DNA of 64,000 nucleotides, from NCBI GenBank assembly GCA_030267965.1, contig BRYA01000075.1, positions 1 to 64,000 on the forward strand. Direction: 5' to 3'. Both the position numbers and the translations under genes were made by a program. The DNA is from Triparma columacea (lineage: Eukaryota > Sar > Bolidophyceae > Parmales > Triparmaceae). The notes beneath the pieces are model-generated. The model did no database searches and was not told the DNA's origin. It worked only from the letters and a program-made list of their open reading frames with translations. Positions 1 through 8,908 of this stretch are shown piece by piece; within the stretch, counting starts at the first letter, position 1; every line of letters starts with the position of its first letter.

Positions 1-70
1 ACCCTAACCCTAACCCTAACCCTAACCCTAACCCTAACCCTAACCCTAACCCTAACCCTAACCCTAACCC
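1..70. repeat. Telomere repeat tract (CCCTAA)n
   Basis: Eleven to twelve perfect tandem copies of CCCTAA open the window, so this is the left end of a chromosome read on its C-rich strand (TTAGGG toward the tip). The array stops abruptly and is followed by unrelated AT-rich sequence. TTAGGG-type telomeres are known from stramenopiles as well as animals and fungi, so the repeat alone does not fix the lineage. Confidence 0.97.
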
Positions 71-260
71 ATATCTACTTCACTTCCTCAATACTCACAA
101 ATCACATTAACACCTCATCAATACATCTAATACGCTTCTTAAATACTCACAAACCAATAGAACGCTCCCACAATACACAACATACACCTGACCACTTACA
201 TAATAAACAAACCATAACAAATCAAATCAATTTCTCCTACAAATGTTGCTACCCTTTTAG
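71..260. other. Subtelomeric spacer, no gene seen
   Basis: About 190 bases of AT-rich, A/C-biased sequence lie between the telomere and the stop codon of the first gene. It holds short imperfect reiterations of motifs such as CACAA and AATAC, but no ORF or recognised element. It serves as 3' flank of the minus-strand gene that starts at 7805. Confidence 0.6.
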
Positions 261-3200
261 TCACTCCTCATCCTCATATGAAACAACACTGCTTACTTTT
301 GCCTTCCCACCTCCAACCCCTATAATATCTACACCGTCGGCGCCTCCAACACTTGCTCTCCTAATACTTGCTCCCAAAGCACTTATTAGACCACCCTCAG
401 CTTCAGCATCAACACTTGCTCTCCTCACACTCTCTCTCCTTCTAGCATCTTCAGCTTCCGGAATGTATTCAACTGGCACGCTAGCTCTCATTGATTCATC
501 AAACCAAACTGGCTTCTCCTCCTCCCACCTTTTCCAATTTGCCTCTACCCAAGTTCTCGATTCCCCTTCAATTGACTTCCAATGATGCTTTGACCTTTGA
601 AATGTAAAGGTTGCTTTGACAGCATCTGAACCCTCTCGGATTTTCTTTACTGTAAAGTCCTTACCCCTTTGCAAGCTGTAGAAGGTGCCCCAATATTTTT
701 TCACTATGTTGAAGAAAAATACAGCAAACATCAAGACTGTACATGGTATAAATATTCCAACTACTCTCCATGCCAATTTAAGCCCATGGTCTGCAACGCC
801 TCCCCTTTCAGCTATAATAATAGCTACTGGAAGACTTCCTATCGACAATACAAATCCAAGCAGCCAATGCATCCCTCCAACCTCATAAGGATGCCTAAAA
901 ATCACACTTGATGTAAAGTCTGTCACCAATTTCACCAACACTCTACAGACAATACTAATCACAATTTCTGCATTGCCACCAACAGGAATCCAATACCAAA
1001 AGTCTCCTCTTAAGACCTTTACCAACAAATACAGACCAAGATCGGCCCCAATATATAAAGAGACCCATCTACCACCAAGTAGCCCTAACACTACTATTGT
1101 CATGCACCTTATCACAAGCATGCCTGCACTGAAGAACATCATTGAACCAAAAATAATAGATCTTTTGGTGGGATTTGCAGGCACATACCCAAAGAAGTCA
1201 GGCACTTGCTCTCTCCTCAATGGGTCAGTATCAAAATCATAACTGATAGTTGCTGATGCGAAGCCTGTTGTCAATGCTGAAAATGAAATTGAGACCCACG
1301 CTGCCGCTGCAACATCTCCATCATTTGTTGCAATAGCCATAAGTTGAATGATTACTCCAGGGATGGCTTCAGCAAACATTTCCGCAACTTTCATCATAGT
1401 CAACTCTATCAGAGCATCAAAGGACTTGCCAGCCTCTTGTTTTTCTCCCTTTGCAACCCTGTAAGCATCAACAGCCGGTTTAAAGCCAATCAAAATAGGA
1501 AACCACTCCCTTAGCACCCTCATCATCCCCAACTTTCTGTTCTGTGCCCAAACAGTAAACATTTGGATTCCAATTGACACTGCCAAACTTGCTAAAGAAA
1601 CCTTAAAGTACCCATACTTCTCATCATCCCAAAACATGTAGGTTACATACACATCAGTCAGCAAATCTGCCATACTAGTGATAGCCCCAACAGTCACTCT
1701 CATCTTCAACCCCCAAGGAACTTCTTCCAAAAGCTTGTAGCTAATTGTCTCAAGCATAGGTCTGAACCATGCATACTCCTCATCAAGCTCCTGTAGAGCA
1801 GGGAAATTTAATATGAAGGCATCAACTGCAGCAGCTGGCTGTGTATTGATAGCCAAACTCCTCGCTAGAGACTCTCCGATCTCCCTTCCCTCTTTCTCTC
1901 CCAGCTCTATAGCCTTACCCTCTACATTTCTAAGACCAAGCAGCTTGTTCTTGACAACAGCGCCAAGCATTGGTGTGACAAACGCGTACTTCTCTGCAGC
2001 CTGTCTGAGAACATAGTTTGAACCTATAAATAACTTCACTGCCTCCTCCTTTGTCCTTCCCTTCTTCCTGAAACTTAATGCAAACAATAGTTGCTCACCC
2101 AACAACTGTCCTATTTGTTTAGGATCTAAACCTGCATAGTCTTGTGTAGTATCATTCACAGCATACCCAACACTTGCTCTCCTGAGACTTAATCTCAAAG
2201 CACCTGTCAGGCCACCCTCAGCTTCAGCATCAACACTTGCTCTCCTTTCACTCTCTCTCCTTCTAGCATCTCCAGATTCTGGAATGTATTCAACTGGCAC
2301 TCTAGCTCTCATTGCTTCATCAAACCACTCTGGCTTCTCCTCCACCCATCTATCCCAATTTGCCTCTACCCAAGCTTTGACCTCCTTTTCATTTGCCTTC
2401 CAATGATGCTTTGAGTACTTGAATGTGTACTTTGCTTTGACAGCATCTGAACCCTCTCTGAAATTCTTCACTGTTAAGTCCTTACCCCTTTGCAAGCTGT
2501 AGAAGGTGCCCCAATATTTTTTCCCAATATTAAAAAAGAATACAGCAAACATCAAGACTGTACATGGTATCAATATTCCAACTACTTTCCATGCAAATCG
2601 AAGCACTTCGTCTGCAACATCTTCCCTTTCAGCTAGAATTATAGCTACTGGAAGACTTCCCATTGTCAACACAAATCCAAACATCCAATACATCCCTCCA
2701 ACCTCATTAGGATGTCTAAACTGCACAATTGATGTAAAGTCTGTTACAACTTTCACCAATGTTCTAGCTATAATACTAAATACTATATCTGCACTTCGTG
2801 GCCAATACCAAAAATCACCTCTAAAGACCTTCACCAACAAGTATAAACCAAGATCAGCACCAACATAGAGAGAGACCCATCTACCACCAAGGAGCCCTAA
2901 CACAACTATTGTCATGCACCTTATCACAAGCATGCCTGCACTGAAGAACATCATTGAACCAAATACAATAGATCTTTTGGTGGAATTTGCAGGCACATAA
3001 CCATAAAAGTCAGGCACTTGCTCTCTCTTCACTGGGTCAGTGTCAAAGTCATAGCTGATAGTTGCTGATGCAAAGCCTGTTGTCAGCGCTGAAACTGCGA
3101 GTGAAAACCAAGCTGCTCTTGAAATATTTCCTTTGTTTGTTGCAATAGCCATGAGTTGGATAATCACTCCAGGTATGGCTTCTGCAAACATCTCAATCAC

Positions 3201-6200
3201 TTTCATCAAAGTCAACTCCACCAGAGCATCTATTACTTTTCCAGCCTCTTGTTTTTCTCCCTTTGCAACCCTGTAAGCATCAACAGCAGGTTTAAAGCCA
3301 ATCAAAATAGGAAACCATTCCTTAAGCACCCTCTTCATCCCCAAATTTCTGTTTTGACCCCAAACAAAAATCATTTGAATCCCAATTGACACTGCCAAAC
3401 TTGCCAAAGAAGCCTTAAAGTAACCATATTTCCGATCTTTCAAAAACATGTACGTCACATACACATCAGTCAGTAGATCGGACATGCTGGTTATTGCCCC
3501 CACTGTTACCCTTGCCTTCAAGCCTAAGGTAGACTTCATAAATAGGTTCTTAACAATCTCCTCAAGCATGGGCCTTAACCACTCTTGTTTGTTCATAACC
3601 TCTTGCACTTCAGTGAATTGATGGGCCCACTCATCAACAGCATGAGCAGCAGTTGCTGTAGTCAACATGACTACCGTCATTGCACTCCCAATCTCCCACC
3701 CCCTGGCTTCCTCCTCACTCTTAACTTCTCCATCATTAGTTGCTCTCCTTTTAAATTTGTTCATGACCACAGCATAGAGCATAGTTCTCATGAAACCATG
3801 CTGCTCTGAAATCTCTCTTAGTGCTATATTGGCAGCAATAAAGTCCCTCACGACCTCTACTTTACTGTCCCCAACTTTCCTTTTCTTCGCTCTCTCTATC
3901 AGCTGCTCTCCAAATCTCCTCCCATCCTGTTCCCCTGCTTCAGTGCTCTTGATTAGATTATCAAAGTAGTAAGCAGCATCAGTTGCCATGCTCAGGTGTT
4001 TGATTACACTCTTTTTGCTTGCAGCCTTATGTCTGGTCATCACTTCAACATCCGTCTTATTCTGGTTTATCTCGCCAAACCTAGCAGCAGTAAATTGCCC
4101 TTTGTGTTCAACAGTGATTATAATTGTCGTGTTGTTGACTCTGTGAAGTTTGAGCTGGGAGTCAACTTCACTATTAAGGTTCCAGAAGAATGCTGCAACT
4201 TCCTTGTGGGATGCTCTCACAGTTATTGAAGTCTTACCCCAACCCATTCCCTTCTCTGCCTTAATCAATGTCTGTCCAGACAACCCGCTACTGATCTCTT
4301 GAGATCCCTCAATCTCGTCAAAGTGACTTTCAATCCCTGGCACTCCCTCAATTGCAAGCTCCTCAAACTTTGCAATGATCTGCTGTCTCTTGAAGGCAGC
4401 AATTTCTCTGTTTCTGTCAAACTTCTTCCTCAAGTCTGAGGCTTTTGCAAGAAACTTTGGTGCAATCTTGTTCATGATGGAAGAGAAGAATACACCACCA
4501 AGGTCTACCTTTGATGTAAAAGTCACTGATGTTTGTGGCACACCTCCAATAGGGTCAAGTGGCTCAAACACCCATACTGTGTGTGCCTTCAGTAAAACAT
4601 TACCAGCTTTCACTGGAAAGTCTTCATGAACCTCCTCTGTGTCTGCAACGTCAATGATAACTTTGCCGTTATCTTGCTTGGACCAGGTAATTTTACTCCT
4701 ACTATCACGAGGAACAAGTCCTGGGATGCCAAGTTCCCTTGTTGTGATGAAATAGAAGGTATGGGCATTGGTTTTTTTGATGTGGTACTCAGTGATCCCT
4801 CGCTCCTTTGAAGTTTTACGGAATGATCTTGAGTCTAAATTGTACTCGTGTGCAGCACACTCCTCCACACTAGCATCTACCACAGTAGTGGCAAAACAAG
4901 TCCCACTGCTTTCCCCATCAACATGAACTAGCTTCATCTTGACCCTCTTATCAGGACTCGTCAGTTCATCAAAGTTTTCCTCCACCTTGCACTTCTCATA
5001 GAACTCCTTCCCCTTCCTGATTGCATCCTTCTCCTCCTTGGTATAATCTTGAGCTTCATTCTTGATTATGTTGGCAAGAGAGGCCAGTGCAGCTTCATCA
5101 ACCTCGTCATCTTGCTTGAAAGTTTCTTGAATCTCGTGTAAGATTTGCAGTTGCTTTGGAATTTTTTTCTCGAGAACTTTTTTGGGGATGAAACCGCCTA
5201 AATCCAAGTGTTGTTTGAAATCAAGCTTACATTGTGCTATCCCTCCAACTTTACTGATATTGGTAGCTATAAGCAGTCCTCTGCCTTCTGCTCTGACTAC
5301 ATTTTTGATTTCTCCACCGTAATCAATCTCATCGTCGCTTGGCCAAGAGCCAACAGAGATACTGTCATTTTTGTTCTTTTTCCACAGATTTCTAAAGACA
5401 AATTCTCTGTTATTGAGCAGCAAAGGAAACTTCTTGACTGACGCAATCAGCTTCTCATTTCTTCTTTGCACTCCCTTTTTTACTTCAAGCCGGGCAAGAT
5501 CGCCAGCCTGGAAACCAATAGTGTTCCTCTCCCTGCCACAGTACTCAAAGTACCACGCTGCTGCCTCCTCTGCTGTACAGTCTGCATTTCCGAAAGCTCT
5601 CCCGAGTGCAATGCTCCTCTCACCCTTCTTCTGCTGACTATACTTGATCTCCATCTTCACTCCCTCATTGGGTGACTTCTGAGGATTCCACCCTCCTTCA
5701 TCCTCCCCACCAAAGAGCTCCTCCAACTCCCCAAACACCTTCTTCTGGTCCTCCTCCATTTCAACCCCTTCCCTCATCCTCTCCACCAAGGCCCCCCTGA
5801 CCTCAGCGTCAACTTCCTTCCCATTCCTCCTAAACTTCTCCTGCAACCTGTTGGCCTCAATAAGCTGACTTTTTGCAAGGTAGTCAATTGCTTTGTCCAT
5901 CACTGCCTTTTGAAGAAGGCCAGTAAATTTCAGATCAACTGTTTGAATACGTGTCACTCTGCAGACATTTGGGGCAACCTCATTGAAGAAGTAGACACCT
6001 GTAGTCTCTGCTAGCACAAATCCTTCCTTACTGAGGTCCTTGAAGCCTTCTCCAGGGTACTCTGTCAGTGGCACAATAGCTACCATGTATGAAGTCCGGC
6101 CATTCTCAAGTTTGACTTCCTTCCATACAAACCACATCTCAAATAGTCGATTGGTGATGGCAGGGACCTTCACGCCCAAATGAAAGTGCATGCTTCTGGT

Positions 6201-7805
6201 TCCGCCGACATCCTTCCTGATTGCCCTCGGCAAGTTCCCTTCTTTTTGGGAGTGTCTCCTAGAGCGCTCAAATGTGTCAAGTAAAAATAGCTCTGCCAAA
6301 ACACCCTTTGCTGACTTGTCCACAGTGACCCCAAAGGCTGCCCACACATTGTACCTCTCTCTCCACAGGAACTTGTCGATGTCCTCCTTCAGTGTCCCCT
6401 TGACTCTCTTCCCCTTCGTGTGAAGTCCCTTCTCTAGCCTCCCTACCCTCTCCACCATTGCCTCCTCCTCTATAGTCAGATGCGGTGCTCTCGGCATGAA
6501 CTCCACCACAAAGTGTCTTTTCCTCCTCTCATCAATGACTGCAGGCTGTCTGAATTTCTTCCCGACCTCCTCCACAATACCCTTTACTGCTGCATATGTA
6601 GCCTTGACGTCTCCTTTCTTGACACTAGATCTCGTGGATCTCACACTCTTAAAGCTTTTGAATGTGCGAACATCAACTTCTGATTTCATCTCTGTTGCCC
6701 TCTCCTCTGCCTTAAGAGTTCCAACCATGGTGACTGCAGTTTGTCCAAACTCAAAATCAGTGAAACTGAGCTGCCCCTTAATGACACCTCGTTGGACAGT
6801 CTTGGTCTTTATTGACGCTAGAATTTTGACAAGCATCGCCGTTGCCTCATCAGAAAGGTCATCCTCATCAAGGGGTGCCAACTCCATAATGTTCGTTGAT
6901 TTGTCAGGAGATACTACTTTGACGTCGAGGAGAAATTCGACGAACTTATTCCCCCTGCCGTAGTGCTGCCAATGGACGAGTCTATGAATGACTCCTCCCT
7001 CTTCATCATACTCATGGAGGGTCTTCCTTCGGAACTTGCCCTGCTCACAATCGGTGAGGAGGAAGTCAATGATCTTGTCACGCTCGTCGTGGAATACACC
7101 AGCGAGCCCTAAAACTTTCACGTCGTCGCCAGTGGAAGTGTCAATGAGGCCTTCAACGGCTCCTCTCTCCTCAAGAAGCTTCACAATTTTACCTTGCTCG
7201 GGTCCAAGACCTGTGTAATCGATATCAACTGGTCCTTGTATAGCGGAAGGGGCGTGATGGGGGCTGGAGAGGGGCTGCGGGGGGTCTTTGTTCCTTACGG
7301 TGTTGTCAGGATCTAATGTCATGGACTGAGCGGCAGTGGCGAGGCTGTCAGTCGCAAGGCCGACTGGCGTGTGGTTGGGAGTCGCGCACCCAACAGCCCT
7401 GTCAATCTCCTCATCAGTCTGGGTGGCTCCGCCGATGCCTATGAGGGACGCTTTGTTTCCCCCGGCTTTTTTCTCCACCGAATCTTCGTTGTCATCAAGG
7501 CCGTCAGGAGGGTCGTCGATGCCAAAACCCCGTCCATTCTCCATATTATTGTCATCGATAGAGTCAATAACAACTTCAGGAGCACCAATCATCCCCTCGC
7601 TCACCCCGCTGGCGATGTCGGTGGGTTGTCCATGGTCCTTGAGGCCATGCTCGACGTCGATGCTGGCTACAATGTGCTTGTCCTCCTGCTGGGGGGTGTC
7701 TTTAGTGCTCATTTCGACACTCAAATTGGCTTTCTTGATGTCTACGGTGCGTAAGGGTGGATAAACGGGTTTGGTGAGCTTAGTGAAAGGTAAGTCGGGC
7801 TTCAT
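261..7805 (-). CDS. Giant START-repeat / XKR-like membrane protein
   Basis: This is a single uninterrupted reading frame of 2514 residues from an ATG at 7805. Residues 1-220 are acidic and low-complexity. About residues 455-640, 705-900 and 947-1125 are three START-like lipid-binding units, each ending in a hydrophobic strand plus long basic helix (for example VDLKFTGLLQKAV, DLGGFIPKKVLEK, VDLGGVFFSSIMNK). A fourth partial unit lies near 1170-1270. Two near-identical membrane modules follow, at about 1300-1890 and 1895-2490. Each has SDLLTDVYVTYMF or ADLLTDVYVTYMF and, about 100 residues on, EAIPGVIIQ. These match in kind and spacing the first-helix aspartates and the E-x-x-P-Q signature of XK-related scramblases. 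Both modules end in RRRES-RRASVDAEAEGGL, a possible phosphosite cluster. Lipid transfer coupled to scrambling is inference. Confidence is high for the gene and moderate for the XKR assignment. Confidence 0.8.
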   Translation of the reverse strand: MKPDLPFTKLTKPVYPPLRTVDIKKANLSVEMSTKDTPQQEDKHIVASIDVEHGLKDHGQPTDIASGVSEGMIGAPEVVIDSIDDNNMENGRGFGIDDPPDGLDDNEDSVEKKAGGNKASLIGIGGATQTDEEIDRAVGCATPNHTPVGLATDSLATAAQSMTLDPDNTVRNKDPPQPLSSPHHAPSAIQGPVDIDYTGLGPEQGKIVKLLEERGAVEGLIDTSTGDDVKVLGLAGVFHDERDKIIDFLLTDCEQGKFRRKTLHEYDEEGGVIHRLVHWQHYGRGNKFVEFLLDVKVVSPDKSTNIMELAPLDEDDLSDEATAMLVKILASIKTKTVQRGVIKGQLSFTDFEFGQTAVTMVGTLKAEERATEMKSEVDVRTFKSFKSVRSTRSSVKKGDVKATYAAVKGIVEEVGKKFRQPAVIDERRKRHFVVEFMPRAPHLTIEEEAMVERVGRLEKGLHTKGKRVKGTLKEDIDKFLWRERYNVWAAFGVTVDKSAKGVLAELFLLDTFERSRRHSQKEGNLPRAIRKDVGGTRSMHFHLGVKVPAITNRLFEMWFVWKEVKLENGRTSYMVAIVPLTEYPGEGFKDLSKEGFVLAETTGVYFFNEVAPNVCRVTRIQTVDLKFTGLLQKAVMDKAIDYLAKSQLIEANRLQEKFRRNGKEVDAEVRGALVERMREGVEMEEDQKKVFGELEELFGGEDEGGWNPQKSPNEGVKMEIKYSQQKKGERSIALGRAFGNADCTAEEAAAWYFEYCGRERNTIGFQAGDLARLEVKKGVQRRNEKLIASVKKFPLLLNNREFVFRNLWKKNKNDSISVGSWPSDDEIDYGGEIKNVVRAEGRGLLIATNISKVGGIAQCKLDFKQHLDLGGFIPKKVLEKKIPKQLQILHEIQETFKQDDEVDEAALASLANIIKNEAQDYTKEEKDAIRKGKEFYEKCKVEENFDELTSPDKRVKMKLVHVDGESSGTCFATTVVDASVEECAAHEYNLDSRSFRKTSKERGITEYHIKKTNAHTFYFITTRELGIPGLVPRDSRSKITWSKQDNGKVIIDVADTEEVHEDFPVKAGNVLLKAHTVWVFEPLDPIGGVPQTSVTFTSKVDLGGVFFSSIMNKIAPKFLAKASDLRKKFDRNREIAAFKRQQIIAKFEELAIEGVPGIESHFDEIEGSQEISSGLSGQTLIKAEKGMGWGKTSITVRASHKEVAAFFWNLNSEVDSQLKLHRVNNTTIIITVEHKGQFTAARFGEINQNKTDVEVMTRHKAASKKSVIKHLSMATDAAYYFDNLIKSTEAGEQDGRRFGEQLIERAKKRKVGDSKVEVVRDFIAANIALREISEQHGFMRTMLYAVVMNKFKRRATNDGEVKSEEEARGWEIGSAMTVVMLTTATAAHAVDEWAHQFTEVQEVMNKQEWLRPMLEEIVKNLFMKSTLGLKARVTVGAITSMSDLLTDVYVTYMFLKDRKYGYFKASLASLAVSIGIQMIFVWGQNRNLGMKRVLKEWFPILIGFKPAVDAYRVAKGEKQEAGKVIDALVELTLMKVIEMFAEAIPGVIIQLMAIATNKGNISRAAWFSLAVSALTTGFASATISYDFDTDPVKREQVPDFYGYVPANSTKRSIVFGSMMFFSAGMLVIRCMTIVVLGLLGGRWVSLYVGADLGLYLLVKVFRGDFWYWPRSADIVFSIIARTLVKVVTDFTSIVQFRHPNEVGGMYWMFGFVLTMGSLPVAIILAEREDVADEVLRFAWKVVGILIPCTVLMFAVFFFNIGKKYWGTFYSLQRGKDLTVKNFREGSDAVKAKYTFKYSKHHWKANEKEVKAWVEANWDRWVEEKPEWFDEAMRARVPVEYIPESGDARRRESERRASVDAEAEGGLTGALRLSLRRASVGYAVNDTTQDYAGLDPKQIGQLLGEQLLFALSFRKKGRTKEEAVKLFIGSNYVLRQAAEKYAFVTPMLGAVVKNKLLGLRNVEGKAIELGEKEGREIGESLARSLAINTQPAAAVDAFILNFPALQELDEEYAWFRPMLETISYKLLEEVPWGLKMRVTVGAITSMADLLTDVYVTYMFWDDEKYGYFKVSLASLAVSIGIQMFTVWAQNRKLGMMRVLREWFPILIGFKPAVDAYRVAKGEKQEAGKSFDALIELTMMKVAEMFAEAIPGVIIQLMAIATNDGDVAAAAWVSISFSALTTGFASATISYDFDTDPLRREQVPDFFGYVPANPTKRSIIFGSMMFFSAGMLVIRCMTIVVLGLLGGRWVSLYIGADLGLYLLVKVLRGDFWYWIPVGGNAEIVISIVCRVLVKLVTDFTSSVIFRHPYEVGGMHWLLGFVLSIGSLPVAIIIAERGGVADHGLKLAWRVVGIFIPCTVLMFAVFFFNIVKKYWGTFYSLQRGKDFTVKKIREGSDAVKATFTFQRSKHHWKSIEGESRTWVEANWKRWEEEKPVWFDESMRASVPVEYIPEAEDARRRESVRRASVDAEAEGGLISALGASIRRASVGGADGVDIIGVGGGKAKVSSVVSYEDEE
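363..3610. repeat. Internal direct duplication of the XKR-like module
   Basis: Two long direct copies (about 363-1800 and 2180-3610, offset about 1821 bp, falling to about 1812 bp after a 9-bp indel) encode the tandem membrane modules. Long stretches are identical at the DNA level, for example around 661-700 against 2482-2520 and around 1461-1500 against 3273-3310. Third-codon positions often match too, which indicates recent duplication or ongoing gene conversion inside the gene. Confidence 0.85.
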
Positions 7806-8908
7806 ATGCTATTTACGACTAGTTCCAAGGAATTGCCAACAAGGCCCCCTTGTGCCCAACAGTCTTGCCATCTGCTGTGTTCTTCAACCACTGATCTCCA
7901 CAATGAAAAGGTTTGCGAAGGCCTCGAAGCATCACTTTCTCGTCATATGTCCCCCCCCCCCCCTCAGCCTCACTTACCTTGACGATTACGCTGCCCGCAA
8001 GCTTGGGTTTGAGCCTGGGTCAGGAGGGCTCAGGGCAGGATGGACAATGTTGTGGTTGTTGGACGGCGGGGGAGTCAAATACGCAATGAGGTTCTGGTGG
8101 GAGTCGTAGATGAATGTAAAAGGTGAGTTACGGGGTGCGAGAGGTCCTAATGAGGGAGATTACCAAAACCAGTAAAAGAAGTTGCGGCGAGGGGGGAGTG
8201 TTGGGGGAGGCCTAGGGGAAGTTTCGCTTCAACGAGGAAGGTTTTGCGTCGAGTTCGATGTCGAGAAGAGCTGAGGTGCTCTTAATTTGGTGTTAGGTAG
8301 TCGTACACTAGATTAATTTTGTGGTTAAGGATGTGCACTTGCAAATCGAAAATCGGAAAAATTGAATTGTCTATTTTATACCTACGAAATATATATTGTT
8401 ATTTACAATCAATATCATAAACTAGTTTAGTATATATGATAATATGAAACTTGTTTTGATATCTCAAGAATATAGTTTTAGTAATGTCTCAAATGTAACT
8501 TGATATATGCAATTATCATTTTATTATTGTATTTTGAATGTTTTGGTATATTCGTATGACCTAAACAAATATTTGAAATTTCTCAGGTGTAAAATATTTT
8601 GCTATATTGTTTTTTGTGCATTGTTAAATCAATTAATAATTGACAATACAAATTTGAAAATATTGAGGTAATGATAAAGAATTTAGAAGACTTTTGAAAA
8701 ATGTTGCGAGCAAAGGCAATTTTTGTTAATGACAAACAAACGTGTCTTTGTTCGTTAAGAGCGTAACATTTGTCAATATTCTAAATAGTCCTTCTTACGT
8801 CCCTCGTAGTTCACAAACCTATTCTACACTTCTTACCCTCTCCGACCCCACCAATCACCCAAACCACTCTGAACATTTCAACCCTCGTCCGAACAGCTCA
8901 AGATAAAT
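7806..8908. other. Divergent intergenic region with a very AT-rich core
   Basis: This 1.1-kb spacer separates the start codons of the two XKR-like genes, so it must hold both promoters. The middle is strikingly AT-rich: hand counting 8341-8700 gives about 22 percent GC. The flanks, such as 7960-8280, are G-rich and near coding composition. No ORF in it looks real. The poly-C run near 7950 is typical of this genome's spacers. Confidence 0.7.

Noticed and set aside
7771..8109. 112-codon plus-strand frame across the START-XKR gene start
   Set aside because: It lies partly over the start of the minus-strand gene and has no coding features. It looks like a chance frame.
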